A stretch of DNA of 64,000 nucleotides from Devosia sp. Root413D1 (GCF_001425235.1 NZ_LMEA01000002.1:45331-109330); one strand, 5' to 3'. Positions 27,535 through 36,376 are shown, counted from the first letter of the stretch. Program-made: numbers and translations. Notes: generated by a model not told the origin, from the letters alone.

Positions 27535-28527
27535 CTACTCCGCTGCAGCTCTGATCGGGGTGACCGCGAGCAGCCCGTCGGGGCCGACGGTAACCGGATC
27601 GGGGTCGGTGACGTAGCCGCCGAACTGCGCCTTGCCATTGTCGGCAAAGCCGAGGATGCGCAGCCCGTCAGCGGTTTCGACGATGCGGGCGGCATAGCGG
27701 CGGCAGGGCTCGGCGCCATCGAGGAAGGGGCCGGGGGCCACCTGCCAGGGGCCGCGCGGATCGTCGGCGATGAGGTAATGCGTGCCGGTGACCGGGCTTT
27801 GCGGGTTGAACCGCTTGTAGGCCTCGGACCAATGCGCGCCCGAGGTGCAGAACAGGCAATACCACTTGCCCTGGTGTTCGAAGACCTGCGGTACTTCGAG
27901 CTGGCCGAAGCCGCCTGCAAACACCGGCGGCTGCAGCGTCCAGGTCACGAGGTCGGGCGAGGTGGCAAAGCCGATGGCGCCGCCGGCATTGGGCTCGGCC
28001 ACACCGGGGACCCGGGCGGTGAAATACATCAGCCAGCCCTTGCCGCCGGGATCGCGCATCACCCAGGGGTCGCGCATGGCGCGATCGTGCCAGTGGCCGA
28101 TGGCGTGCGCGGCCTCGTAATGCGCGGCGGCCGGGCCTTCGAGATCGAGGCAGAAGCCGGTGCCGACGCGCTGCCAATTATGGAGGTCGGTCGAGGTGGC
28201 GTGGCCGATCCGCTGGTAGAGCGCCGCTTCGCTGCGGCGCGTGCCGGTGTAGAACAGGTGCCAGAGCTGATCGTCGCCGCGGACCACCGAGCCGGTCCAG
28301 GTGGTGTAATCGTCCCAGGCGGGGCCGGTGCTGGGAGCAAATGTGGTGCCCAGGTGCTGCCAATCGACCAGGTTGTCGGAGACGGCATGGCCCTGGGTGA
28401 CGTTGAGGTGCCTGAGGTCAGGGTCGCCGAGGCGCTTGTCGGCTTGCAGGAAAAAGCCGTGCCAGCGCTGGCCGTCATTGACGTACCAGCTGTCCCAGAT
28501 CCAGTTTTTTTCGAGGGCAATGACCAT
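27535..28527 (-). CDS. GH32-like glycoside hydrolase (beta-fructosidase fold)
   Basis: 330 aa five-bladed beta-propeller glycosidase, without signal peptide. The three acidic positions of the GH32/GH68/GH43 group are visible: Asp12 in WDSW (nucleophile candidate), Asp153 in MRDPW (transition-state stabiliser, the RDP motif) and Glu211 in QLEVPQ (acid/base candidate). It is shorter than typical GH32 enzymes, which carry a second C-terminal beta-sandwich, so that module is missing. ATG 28527 is preceded by GGAG. Being inside an importer operon, it probably hydrolyses the imported disaccharide, such as a fructoside, in the cytoplasm. The substrate is an inference. Confidence 0.82.
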   Translation of the reverse strand: MVIALEKNWIWDSWYVNDGQRWHGFFLQADKRLGDPDLRHLNVTQGHAVSDNLVDWQHLGTTFAPSTGPAWDDYTTWTGSVVRGDDQLWHLFYTGTRRSEAALYQRIGHATSTDLHNWQRVGTGFCLDLEGPAAAHYEAAHAIGHWHDRAMRDPWVMRDPGGKGWLMYFTARVPGVAEPNAGGAIGFATSPDLVTWTLQPPVFAGGFGQLEVPQVFEHQGKWYCLFCTSGAHWSEAYKRFNPQSPVTGTHYLIADDPRGPWQVAPGPFLDGAEPCRRYAARIVETADGLRILGFADNGKAQFGGYVTDPDPVTVGPDGLLAVTPIRAAAE

Positions 28528-28538
28528 GAGGAACTCCG

Positions 28539-29417
28539 TCAGCCTTTGACGCCGGTCGAGGCGATCGAGGCAATGAATGCGCGTTGCAGGAACAGGTAGA
28601 AGGCGAGCACCGGCACGGTGATCAGCGACAGGTAGGCCATGATCTCGCCCCAGGCCCGGTTGAGCTGGAAGAAGTACTGGAGGCCCACCATCACCGGCCG
28701 GTAGCCTTCCTGCTGCACCACCATCAGCGGCCACAGATACTGGTTGTACATGACGAGGAATTTGAGGATCGCGGCCGTCGCCAGCACCGGGCCGGCAAGC
28801 GGCATCACCACCTTGCGGTAGACCTGGCCCCAGCTGGCGCCCTCGACCCGGGCCGCCTCGATCAGCTCGCCCGGCAGATCCTTGAAATACTGCACGAACA
28901 GGAAAATCGTCAGCCCATCGGCGATGAACGGGACGATCTGTACCTGGTAGGAGTTGAGCCAGCCGAAGGTCAGGCCCTCGAGGCCGATCCAGGGGAGCTT
29001 GGAGGCGATCAGCAGCAGCGGGATGGCGATGGTTTCGAACGGCACGATGAGCGTTGCGAGGATCGCCGTCAGCACCAGTTCGCGGCCGCGCCAATCGACA
29101 AAGACGAAGGCGAAGGCGGCGGCCGAGCAGAGCAGCAGCGACAGCAGCACCGTGACGCCGGTGACCAGCACCGAGTTGAAGATGAACAGCCCGACCGGCG
29201 CGCGCTTGAACGCATCGGCATAGTTGTCGAGTGAAATATCGCCCACCGGCAGGAAGGCGGCAAAGCTGCCGGTATCGTTGAGCAGCTGCTGGTCGGGCTT
29301 GAAGCTCGACATCACCATGAAGATCAGCGGGAAGATGAAGATCACCGCGATCAGGATCAGCACGGCATAGCGCACCGCGAGGCGGAGGCCACGGTTATCG
29401 GAGGCGATGGTCGCCAT
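28539..29417 (-). CDS. ABC sugar transporter permease (MalG type)
   Basis: 292 aa with six membrane segments, beginning YAVLILIAVIFIFPLIFMV after a short cytoplasmic start. The EAA loop is ELIEAARVEGASWGQVYRKVVMP. The C-terminus (FIASIASTGVKG) is the usual MalG-like tail. The start codon overlaps the stop of the upstream permease by one base (TGATG), giving tight translational coupling. CUT1-type carbohydrate uptake. Confidence 0.93.
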   Translation of the reverse strand: MATIASDNRGLRLAVRYAVLILIAVIFIFPLIFMVMSSFKPDQQLLNDTGSFAAFLPVGDISLDNYADAFKRAPVGLFIFNSVLVTGVTVLLSLLLCSAAAFAFVFVDWRGRELVLTAILATLIVPFETIAIPLLLIASKLPWIGLEGLTFGWLNSYQVQIVPFIADGLTIFLFVQYFKDLPGELIEAARVEGASWGQVYRKVVMPLAGPVLATAAILKFLVMYNQYLWPLMVVQQEGYRPVMVGLQYFFQLNRAWGEIMAYLSLITVPVLAFYLFLQRAFIASIASTGVKG

Positions 29418-30490
29418 CACTGCTTCTCCCGGGTGAGGTAGCGCTGGATCAGCGAGATCGAGAACACGATGACGAACAGGATCACCGAGATGGTCGAGCC
29501 GCCGGAAATATCCTGCTTGCCATAGCCGCGCTCGACCGCCTGGAAGACGATGGTCTGGGTGGAATCGAGCGGCCCGCCGCCGGTCATCACGTCGATCTGG
29601 CTGAACAGCGCGAAGGCCTGCATGGTGATGACGATGAGGATCAGCACGGCGGTGTTTCGGAGGCCTGGCCAGGTGACGTAGCGGAACACCTGCCACTTGC
29701 TGGAGCCCTCGATGGCCGCGGCCTCGTAGAGCGAGGGGCTGATGGTCTGCAGCCCGGAGAGCCAGATCACCATGTGAAAGCCCACGGCCTGCCAGATCGA
29801 CATGGCGATGATGGCGCCGAGCGCGGTCGAGGGGTTGCCGAGCCAATCGATCTTGGGGAAGGCGCCGAAACTCAGCGCCCCCAGCAGGTTGTTCAAGAGC
29901 CCGCTGCTGCCATCATAGATGAAGCGCCAGAGCAGCGAGACGACGACGATCGAAACCACCACCGGCATGAAATAGATGGCGCGGAACAGGTTGATGCCCC
30001 TGAGCCGCTGGTTGATCAGCAGCGCCAGAACCAGCGCCAGCCCGGCCTGCACCGGGGCGACGACGAGGACGAAAATGAAGGTGTTGACGATCGCCTTCAT
30101 GAACACCACGTCGCGGGCCAGCACATAGGTGGGGTGCTCGCCCAGCTGGAAGCTGAACCACTCGCGCATGCCGGCAAATTGCGGCAGATCGGGATTGTTG
30201 CGGGTGACGCTGCGCAGCGTCGGGTATTTCGGCGCCCCGTCCGCATCGCGCAGCACGGCGCCACTGGCGTCGCGCTCGGGTTCGAGCGTCAGCATGCCGA
30301 TGCCGAGCAACTGCTCGTAATTGGCGAGGCCGACGAACTCGGTGGGGTTGGGCGAGATCAGCCGCTGGTTGGTGAAGCTCAGCCCGATGGCGAAGATGAA
30401 CGGCAGCACCACGAAGACCGCGATGAGCAGGGCCGCCGGCCCGGCCATCAGCCAGCCGATCCGATTGGAGCGCGTGAACTTGGAAGCCAT
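29417..30490 (-). CDS. ABC sugar transporter permease (MalF type)
   Basis: 357 aa. Longer than a minimal permease because the first periplasmic loop is enlarged: residues ~50-115 (FVGLANYEQLLGIG through LPQFAGMREW) sit between helix 1 and helix 2, as in AglF/ThuF-like proteins. EAA loop: SLYEAAAIEGSSKWQVFRYVTWP. Six core helices are visible. It is separated from the binding-protein gene by 77 bp containing a UUCG-capped hairpin. Confidence 0.93.
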   Translation of the reverse strand: MASKFTRSNRIGWLMAGPAALLIAVFVVLPFIFAIGLSFTNQRLISPNPTEFVGLANYEQLLGIGMLTLEPERDASGAVLRDADGAPKYPTLRSVTRNNPDLPQFAGMREWFSFQLGEHPTYVLARDVVFMKAIVNTFIFVLVVAPVQAGLALVLALLINQRLRGINLFRAIYFMPVVVSIVVVSLLWRFIYDGSSGLLNNLLGALSFGAFPKIDWLGNPSTALGAIIAMSIWQAVGFHMVIWLSGLQTISPSLYEAAAIEGSSKWQVFRYVTWPGLRNTAVLILIVITMQAFALFSQIDVMTGGGPLDSTQTIVFQAVERGYGKQDISGGSTISVILFVIVFSISLIQRYLTREKQ

Positions 30491-30516
30491 GTCGATCTCG
30501 CGAGGGCAGGGGACAA

Positions 30517-30538
30517 GATCCCGGCCGAAGCCGGGATC
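30517..30538 (-). terminator. Intercistronic stem-loop with UUCG tetraloop
   Basis: On the transcribed strand the sequence reads GATCCCGGC-TTCG-GCCGGGATC: a perfect 9-bp stem closed by the extra-stable C(UUCG)G tetraloop. It lies directly after the binding-protein gene and before the first permease, a position that favours mRNA stabilisation and differential expression. Confidence 0.8.
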
Positions 30539-30567
30539 CCCTCCTGAGGGCCAGAGGGAGTTAGACC

Positions 30568-31824
30568 CTAGAAGCCGTAATTGCCGTTCTTTTCGATATC
30601 GGCGTCGATCTCGTCGACCGCCGCATCGAGGGTGTCGGCGACGCTGGCGCCATTGGCGATATCGGCGAGGGCCTTTTCGAACACCTTGGCCTCGACCACG
30701 TAGCCAGGGGTGACCGGCCGGAGCAGCGCCTGCTTGGCCGACAGATCGAAGAACACCGCCAGCTTGCCGCCCGGCTTGTAGTTCTCGGTCAGCGCCGCCG
30801 CCGAAGCGGTGGCCGGGATCAGCCCGATGCCGTCGGAGAAGGCCGCGAGGTACTTATCCTGCAGCGCGAACTCGATGAACTTCGCCGCCCCATCGGGGTG
30901 CGCCGATTTGGCCGAGACGCCGAACTGCCACGACGCGGCGCCGATCTTGGGACCATTGCCGAAATCGGGCGCGGGCAGGAACAGCACGTCGTCATAGGCG
31001 GCGAGGGTGCCGATGGCGGCCCAGTTGCCGTTCCACGAGAAGGCGTATTTGCCGCTGTTGAAGCCGGCATCGCGATCGGCCGGATCCTGCGTCGCCTGGG
31101 CATAGCCGGCGGTGAACAGGCCCTGCCACCACTCGCCAAAGGCCAGGGCGGCATCGCCGTTCAGCTTGCCTTCGGCAGTTTTGTAGGTCGAGCGATCGAC
31201 GATATCGCCGCCAAAGCTCTGCAGCAGTGGCGAATAGGCATAGGGATACCACTCGCCCGTCCAGGCCGTGCCGAGGTCGAGCGCGTATTCGAAGGTGCCC
31301 GAGGCCTTGGCCTTATCGAGCGCAGCCATGAACTCGTCCTTGGTCCAGGGCTGCTCGAGCGTCGGGGTGCGAAGGCCGAGCGCATCGAGCGTCGACTGGC
31401 GGGTGACGAGCGACACCGCGGCGTCCCACAGCCCGATCGAATAGAGCTGGCCGTTCCACACGCCCTTGGTGCCGGGCAGGAAACTGGCGATCTTCGTCTC
31501 ATCGATCTTGAGCGGCTGCATGTAGCCGGCCCAGGCCCAGTTCGGCATCACCGGGCCATCGACATCGAGGATGTCGGGCAGGTTGCCGGCGAGCGCCCCG
31601 GCAACGACGCTGTCATTATAGGCGGCCTGCGGGAAGCTCTGCAGCTCGACCTTCCAGTCGGCCTGGCTGGTGTTGAAATCGGAGATGATCTGGTTGACCA
31701 GCTTCTGTTCAACCTCGTTGCCGGCGCCATGGTACCACATGGTGAGCGTGGTCTGGGCCAAGGCGCCACCGGATGAAAGCGCGGTGCTGAGCAGCACGCC
31801 CGTAACGAATAGAAGTTTGCTCAC
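30568..31824 (-). CDS. ABC sugar transporter substrate-binding protein (family 1)
   Basis: 418 aa with a signal peptide (LLFVTGVLLSTALSSGGALAQ). Family 1 solute-binding fold: LTMWYHGAGNEVEQKLVNQI at the N-terminus, IDVDGP-like ligand loop (LDVDGPVMPNW), KDEFMAALDKAK in the middle, and a late AAKFIEFALQDKYLAAF helix. It is the periplasmic receptor of the LacI-controlled importer; the gene starts 5 bp after the regulator's stop. The aromatic-rich surface around WTGEWYPYAY fits binding of a di- or trisaccharide. Confidence 0.92.
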   Translation of the reverse strand: MSKLLFVTGVLLSTALSSGGALAQTTLTMWYHGAGNEVEQKLVNQIISDFNTSQADWKVELQSFPQAAYNDSVVAGALAGNLPDILDVDGPVMPNWAWAGYMQPLKIDETKIASFLPGTKGVWNGQLYSIGLWDAAVSLVTRQSTLDALGLRTPTLEQPWTKDEFMAALDKAKASGTFEYALDLGTAWTGEWYPYAYSPLLQSFGGDIVDRSTYKTAEGKLNGDAALAFGEWWQGLFTAGYAQATQDPADRDAGFNSGKYAFSWNGNWAAIGTLAAYDDVLFLPAPDFGNGPKIGAASWQFGVSAKSAHPDGAAKFIEFALQDKYLAAFSDGIGLIPATASAAALTENYKPGGKLAVFFDLSAKQALLRPVTPGYVVEAKVFEKALADIANGASVADTLDAAVDEIDADIEKNGNYGF

Positions 31825-31829
31825 TGTCG

Positions 31830-32912
31830 TTAGTCCTCCCTGACGAGTTTTAGCTGTGAGACGTTGGGTGGGCGCCGCTCGGTGACCGATTGGCGCCAGT
31901 AGACCGGCCCGCCGATCACGTCGGGGCCGGTATCATTCCGGCTCTCGCCGGAAATCAGATCGAGCAACCGCTGCGCGGCGCGCACGCCCATCGCGGTATA
32001 GGGCAGCTCCACGGTGGTGAGCGGCGGATAGAGCGTTTCGGCGATGACGCGGTAATTGTCGTAGCCGGCCACCGAGATATCGTCGGGGACCGCAAGCCCG
32101 CGCGAGCGCAGGATCCCGTAGACCTTGAGCGCCTGCCGGTCGTTACCGCAGCAGAACACGGTGGGCGGCTGGTCGAGGTTCAGCATCCGGTCGATGGCGG
32201 TCCACAGCACCTGCGTCTCGGTTTCCGGGCTGCCGATCTCGCCGCATTGCAGCAGCGCCGGATCGTAGGCGATGCCGGCCTCGCCGAGCGCATCGCGATA
32301 GCCGCCGCGGCGGAGGCCGGTGGCGACGATATCCTCGCGCAGCGTCAGGTAGGCGATGCGCTGGTGTCCGGCGGCGATCAGCCGCGACACCAGGTCGTGC
32401 TGGCCGCGCCGGTCATCGGGGATCACTGCGGGGGTGCCGGCATCGTCGTAGCAGTTGGTCAGCACCACCGGCGTATCGTCGGGCACCGGCGGCAGCCGGA
32501 CATTCTGGTGGTAGGGCGCTACATAGATCAGGCCCTCGACCCGGTGCTCGAGGAAGGTCTTGATCAGCTCGGGCACGCGTTCCGAGCGGTTGCCCGAGTC
32601 CGCGATCATCAGCGTCTTGCCGGTGAGCCCGATGGTCTGCTGGATGCCGCGCACCAGCAGCAGCTCGGGCAGGCCGGCCGGCTGCGCCGGCTCGATCTGG
32701 TCGGAGATGGCGCCGGTGATCAGCCCGATCAACCCGGATTTGTTGGAGCGCATCATCCGCGCGGCGCTCGAGGGGACATAGCCGAGCGCGGCGATCGCGG
32801 CAGTGACCGCGGCGCGGGTTTTCTTCCCCACCGGGGCATCGCCGTTCAGCACCCGGCTCACCGTCTTGGGCGAAACCTTGGCGGCTTTCGCCACGTCATA
32901 GATCGTTGCCAT
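31830..32912 (-). CDS. LacI family transcriptional regulator
   Basis: 360 aa. N-terminal LacI helix-turn-helix with hinge (ATIYDVAKAAKVSPKTVSRVLNG, residues 2-24, and the YVPSSAARMMRS hinge helix), followed by a periplasmic-binding-protein-like effector domain (FCCGNDRQALKVYGILRSRGLAVP and SVAGYDNYRVI). It heads the operon for the sugar importer and glycosidase, 5 bp from the binding-protein gene. Two abutting palindromes 29-57 bp upstream of its start codon are the likely operators, so it controls its own operon, presumably released by the imported sugar. Confidence 0.93.
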   Translation of the reverse strand: MATIYDVAKAAKVSPKTVSRVLNGDAPVGKKTRAAVTAAIAALGYVPSSAARMMRSNKSGLIGLITGAISDQIEPAQPAGLPELLLVRGIQQTIGLTGKTLMIADSGNRSERVPELIKTFLEHRVEGLIYVAPYHQNVRLPPVPDDTPVVLTNCYDDAGTPAVIPDDRRGQHDLVSRLIAAGHQRIAYLTLREDIVATGLRRGGYRDALGEAGIAYDPALLQCGEIGSPETETQVLWTAIDRMLNLDQPPTVFCCGNDRQALKVYGILRSRGLAVPDDISVAGYDNYRVIAETLYPPLTTVELPYTAMGVRAAQRLLDLISGESRNDTGPDVIGGPVYWRQSVTERRPPNVSQLKLVRED

Positions 32913-32941
32913 CGCAGCCTCCCCTGGTCATGTCCGGTTTG

Positions 32942-32969
32942 TGACACCGATGTCATGACACCGATGTCA
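32942..32969. promoter_or_regulatory. Two abutting 14-bp LacI-type operators
   Basis: TGACACCGATGTCA occurs twice with no gap (32942-32955 and 32956-32969). Each is a palindrome with TGACA/TGTCA arms and the C-G centre typical of LacI-family sites. The 14-bp period is not a whole number of helical turns, so two bound dimers would face about one third of a turn apart. Confidence 0.8.
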
Positions 32970-33039
32970 TCTACGGCGGAGCGGGGCGGGAGTCAATGGT
33001 GATCGCAGGCTTGCCCGGGTTCTCGCCTCCCCACCGGCT

Positions 33040-33143
33040 GTCATCCCAGCGAAAGCTGGGACCCCTCGGCGAGGGCTTGCCCTCGTCCGGCATCCATCCG
33101 CTTGCGCTGTGGCGAGTTGGGTCCCAGCTTTCGCTGGGATGAC
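33040..33143. repeat. Paired GTCATCCC...GGGATGAC palindromic repeat
   Basis: A full copy of the intergenic repeat between the LacI promoter and the 3' end of the sensor kinase gene; the spacer carries the GGCGAGGGC/GCCCTCGTC small hairpin also seen in the 14473 copy. Confidence 0.85.
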
Positions 33144-33197
33144 ATCGAGTTTGGGGCAATTGCGGTGGGTCGGTTGCCAGTACTTGCAGTCTGTTTC

Positions 33198-34577
33198 CTA
33201 GCCGCCCAGCCGCAGCCTCGCCTCAAACCCATCCGCCCACCCCTCGACCGGTGAGCGCAGCAGCAGCTCGCCGCCGGTCTGCTGCATGATGGTGGCGACG
33301 ACGGCGAGGCCGAGGCCGGTGCCGCTGGCGCGGGTGGGGCCGCGGGCGAAGCGTTCGGTGAGGCGGGCCATCAGTTCGGGGGCGACGATGGGGCCGTGGT
33401 TGCGCACCACCAGCAGCGGCCCGGGGCCGGCGGTAACGAACACCGGGCCGTTCGGCGCGCCATGCAGCAGCGCGTTGTGGATCAGGTTGCGGATGGCGAT
33501 GGCGAAGGCATCGGGGTTGATCCGCTGGGTGAGCTCAGCCGCCGGGTGGCGCTCGAAGCGCACCCGCCCGCGGGTGCTCGATTGCGCCTCGAAATCGCGC
33601 AGCACCAGGTTGAGCACCGGCGCGAGGTCGACAAGATCAGCGGAACGCGCGAAGCCGGCTTCGAGCCGGGAGAGCTGCAGCAGCTTTTCGCTGAGATCGG
33701 CGAGGCCGCGCAGCGATTGCTCGATCTCTTTGAGCCGCGGCGAGGCCTGGTCGCCGAGTTCGCGGGCCAGACGCTGGGTCTGCGCCAGCGCCCCGGCGAT
33801 CGGCGTCCTCAGCTCATGCGCGCTGCTCGCGGCGAAGGTGCGCTCGGCCTCCATGGCGGCGCGCAGCCGCTCGAGCAGGCCCTCGATCTCGCGGGCGATC
33901 GGCGCCAGTTCGGCCGGCTGGTCGTCATCGTTGAGCGGGGTGAGGTTGGTGCCGCTGCGCAACGCCACGTCGCGGCTCAGGCGCTTCACCGGTTGCAGCG
34001 CCAGCCGCACCGCCTGCCAGATGCCGAGCCCGACCAGCGGCAGCAGAGCCGCGAGCGGCCAGAGCAACCCGGCGACGGCGCCCCACAGCGCATCGCTCCG
34101 CGCAGTTGAGGTTTCGAGCACCAAAATGCCCATGCCGTTGCGCCGGTCGGTGGATTTGAAGGCGCGGTGGCCATCGATGAAGGTGAGGCCATCCGTGGCC
34201 GGCAGCGCCGGCAGCACCTCGGGCGCATCCTCGGCGCGCAGCCGGATCACCCCGTTCTGGTCGAACACCAGGTAGGTGAAGGCTTCGAGCTCGGGCGCCA
34301 TTTCGTCGGGCCGGGGCAGGGGCCGGCCCTTGGGCCCGCGATTATCGTCGTCGCGCCCGAGCCGCGGCACCGGGGCGCGGCCATGCACATCGTCGCCGAC
34401 ATCGCGGTTGGCCAGCGGCAACAGGCGATAGGCGCTCTGGCGCAGCGTTTCGTCGAACGCCTGCTCGAGTTCGCTGCGCAGCACCAAAGTCGAGATCGCG
34501 GCGCCGCCGAGCCAGAACACCAGCATGCCGGCGCTGAGCCACACGGCGAGCTGCAGCGCGATGGAGCGGCGCTTCAT
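33198..34577 (-). CDS. Two-component sensor histidine kinase
   Basis: 459 aa membrane kinase. TM1 at ~residues 9-31 (LAVWLSAGMLVFWLGGAAIS), a ~130-residue periplasmic sensor region rich in Arg/Asp, TM2 at ~166-187 (LLWPLAALLPLVGLGIW), a HAMP-like linker, then the dimerisation domain with phospho-acceptor His in SSAHELRTP, N-box NLIHNALLHG and G-box GTGLGLAV. No second receiver domain. Its start overlaps the response-regulator stop by 4 bp. The closest general type is QseC/TctE. Divergence from a Spy-like periplasmic protein suggests sensing of envelope or metal stress; this is inference. Confidence 0.92.
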   Translation of the reverse strand: MKRRSIALQLAVWLSAGMLVFWLGGAAISTLVLRSELEQAFDETLRQSAYRLLPLANRDVGDDVHGRAPVPRLGRDDDNRGPKGRPLPRPDEMAPELEAFTYLVFDQNGVIRLRAEDAPEVLPALPATDGLTFIDGHRAFKSTDRRNGMGILVLETSTARSDALWGAVAGLLWPLAALLPLVGLGIWQAVRLALQPVKRLSRDVALRSGTNLTPLNDDDQPAELAPIAREIEGLLERLRAAMEAERTFAASSAHELRTPIAGALAQTQRLARELGDQASPRLKEIEQSLRGLADLSEKLLQLSRLEAGFARSADLVDLAPVLNLVLRDFEAQSSTRGRVRFERHPAAELTQRINPDAFAIAIRNLIHNALLHGAPNGPVFVTAGPGPLLVVRNHGPIVAPELMARLTERFARGPTRASGTGLGLAVVATIMQQTGGELLLRSPVEGWADGFEARLRLGG

Positions 34578-35230
34578 GGCTCGACCCGGTAGCCGAGGCC
34601 GCGCACCGTGGTGATGACGGCCTGGCCGAGTTTCTTGCGTAACCGGCTGACATAGACCTCGACGGCATTGCCCTCGATTTCGGCGCCGAACGGATAGAGC
34701 GAATCCTCGATTTCCGCCTTGGTGACGATGCCGCCGCGCCGGCTCAAGAGCCGCTCCAGCACCGCCCATTCGCGCGCCGTGACGCCGATCGGCTTGCCGT
34801 CGAGGGTTATGCTGCGGGTCGCGAGGTTGACGCGGGCTGCGCCCAGCTGCAGCTCGGGCGTGGCGATGCCGGCATAGCGGCGGGCCACGGCGGAAACACG
34901 GGCGCTCATTTCGTCGAGATCGAAGGGTTTGACCAGGTAATCGTCGGCCCCGGCATTCAGCCCCTCGATGCGGATGGCCACCTGATCCTGCGCCGTGGCG
35001 ATGATCACCGGCACCGGATTGCCCGACTTGCGCAGGTGCTTCAGCAGATCCAGCCCGCGCCCATCGGGCAGGTTGAGATCGAGCAGGATCAGCCCGTATT
35101 CGACGGTATCGAGCGCGGCGCGCGCGTCGTCGAGCCGCTGCATCCAATCGACGCCATGGCCATCGGCGCGCAGCTGATCGCGCATCGCCTCGCCGAGCAC
35201 ATAGTCATCCTCAATCAGCAGAATGCGCAC
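34574..35230 (-). CDS. Two-component response regulator (OmpR/QseB type)
   Basis: 218 aa. Receiver domain residues 1-115 with acidic pocket (IEDD at 6-9), phospho-acceptor Asp in LLDLNLPDG near residue 51, Thr in IATAQD and Lys in VKPF. The C-terminal winged helix (~125-216) has the typical VTAREWAVLERLLSRRGG start and VEVYVSRLRKKLG recognition helix. It is first in the operon, upstream of its kinase. Likely binds the 275-bp divergent region shared with the Spy-like gene. Confidence 0.95.
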   Translation of the reverse strand: MRILLIEDDYVLGEAMRDQLRADGHGVDWMQRLDDARAALDTVEYGLILLDLNLPDGRGLDLLKHLRKSGNPVPVIIATAQDQVAIRIEGLNAGADDYLVKPFDLDEMSARVSAVARRYAGIATPELQLGAARVNLATRSITLDGKPIGVTAREWAVLERLLSRRGGIVTKAEIEDSLYPFGAEIEGNAVEVYVSRLRKKLGQAVITTVRGLGYRVEP

Positions 35231-35258
35231 GCCATGGGCCCCTTTGGCCGACTCTGGA

Positions 35259-35301
35259 GCGCTTTCAGGAAAAGTTGCAGACTTTTCCGGTTCGAAAGCG
35301 C
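35259..35301. repeat. Nested palindrome: GCGCTTTC outer and GGAAAAGT inner stems
   Basis: Second long copy of the element at 23808-23850, here inside the divergent region (35231-35505) between the two-component system and the Spy-like gene. It is followed by a GAGCGTTCACCGGTTCG stretch. The rest of that gap shows no gene. Confidence 0.85.
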
Positions 35302-35505
35302 GACGAAATCAAAGACTTAGAGCGTTCACCGGTTCGATAGAATGCTGAACTGCTCTAGCCCGCCAAGCTGTCGCCAGCCTTACGAAAAATCTGGGCCCCC
35401 GCAAGGTCGCCGACAGCTTGGGCTGGTTGTCTCTCCCCAGATCGCAGCGACCCCGCCGCGACCCGTGCCGGCGCCGCAGCCGGCCAGCAAAGAGGATAGA
35501 CGCTC

Positions 35506-36186
35506 ATGAACCGCATGCTTGTTACCACCGCCCTCGCCGCCATCATGGGCCTCACCGCCCTCGCACCCGGCGCCTATGCCCAGTCGGCCCCGGCCACCCC
35601 GGATGCGCCGGCTGTGACGCAGCCCGACGACAAGGGCCCCGGCCCCCGGGGCGATCGTCCCGGCGAGCATAAGGGTGGCCAGCGCGGCGGCATTGCCGGG
35701 TTGATCTGCAGCACCGATGGCGCGGCGCAGCTCGAAACCAAGCTCGCCGATATCGCCACCAAGCTCGCCCTCACCGCCGAGCAGCAGCCGCTATTCGATG
35801 CCTACCGCACCGCCGCGCTGACGGCCCAGACCAGCTTCGCCGAAAGCTGCGCGACGCTGCAGCCGGCCACCGCTCCGGTGACTGCCCCTGATGCCCTCAC
35901 CATGCTGAAGGACCGCCAGGCCCGCCAGACCGCGGAACTCGACGCACTGAACGCCGTGCTGCCGAGCTTCGAGGCGCTCTACAACAGCCTCACCGACGCC
36001 CAGAAGGCCACGCTGCAGCCGCTGGTCGGCCCGCATCACGGCCCGCGTGGTGACGATCACGGCGGCGACCGCGCCGGCCGTGGCGACGAGCACCGGGGCG
36101 GCCGGGGTGACGAGCACGGTCGTGGGCGCGATGGGCGCTCGGGGATGATCGAGCAGCTGCCGGGTAACGGCGCCGTGGCTGGGTAA
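35506..36186 (+). CDS. Spy/CpxP-like periplasmic protein with LTxxQ motifs
   Basis: 226 aa. Signal peptide with AxA cleavage site (LAPGAYA-Q, residue ~25). The central helical region has two LTxxQ motifs (LTAEQ near residue 87 and LTDAQ near 162), as in the Spy/CpxP/CnrX family. A long C-terminal tail (from ~172) is rich in His, Asp, Gly and Arg (HHGPRGDDHGG), which could bind metal cations. Spy proteins are ATP-independent periplasmic chaperones or metal-stress sensors. Divergent from a two-component system that probably controls it. AGAGGA upstream supports the start. Confidence 0.82.
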   Translation: MNRMLVTTALAAIMGLTALAPGAYAQSAPATPDAPAVTQPDDKGPGPRGDRPGEHKGGQRGGIAGLICSTDGAAQLETKLADIATKLALTAEQQPLFDAYRTAALTAQTSFAESCATLQPATAPVTAPDALTMLKDRQARQTAELDALNAVLPSFEALYNSLTDAQKATLQPLVGPHHGPRGDDHGGDRAGRGDEHRGGRGDEHGRGRDGRSGMIEQLPGNGAVAG

Positions 36187-36202
36187 GCCAGGCGTTAAGG
36201 AC

Positions 36203-36230
36203 GCAGTCGGCGAAGTAGCTCGCCGACTGC
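36203..36230. terminator. Terminator-like hairpin after the Spy-like gene
   Basis: A perfect 11-bp stem, GCAGTCGGCGA/TCGCCGACTGC, with a 6-nt loop, 16 bp after the stop codon. No T-run follows. The outer GCAGTCGG/CCGACTGC stem is shared with the 26393-26439 element. Confidence 0.72.
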
Positions 36231-36299
36231 ACGTTCCGAGGGCGACGAGGCTCGCAAAGTACTGGCGGGCCGATTCACTGCAATCTCCCCAAACTCGGT

Positions 36300-36376
36300 G
36301 TCATCCCAGCGAAAGCTGGGACCCATCTACCCACTTGCGCTGCGGCGAGTTGGGTCCCAGCTTTCGCTGGGATGAC
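36300..36376. repeat. Paired GTCATCCC...GGGATGAC palindromic repeat
   Basis: A full copy in the 36187-36449 gap between the Spy-like gene and the convergent NusG-like gene; nothing else is visible in that gap apart from the hairpin at 36203. Confidence 0.85.

Noticed and set aside
28528..29094. Permease-glycosidase fusion
   Set aside because: The upstream part of that frame is a shadow of the permease gene; the glycosidase has its own GGAG and ATG at 28527.
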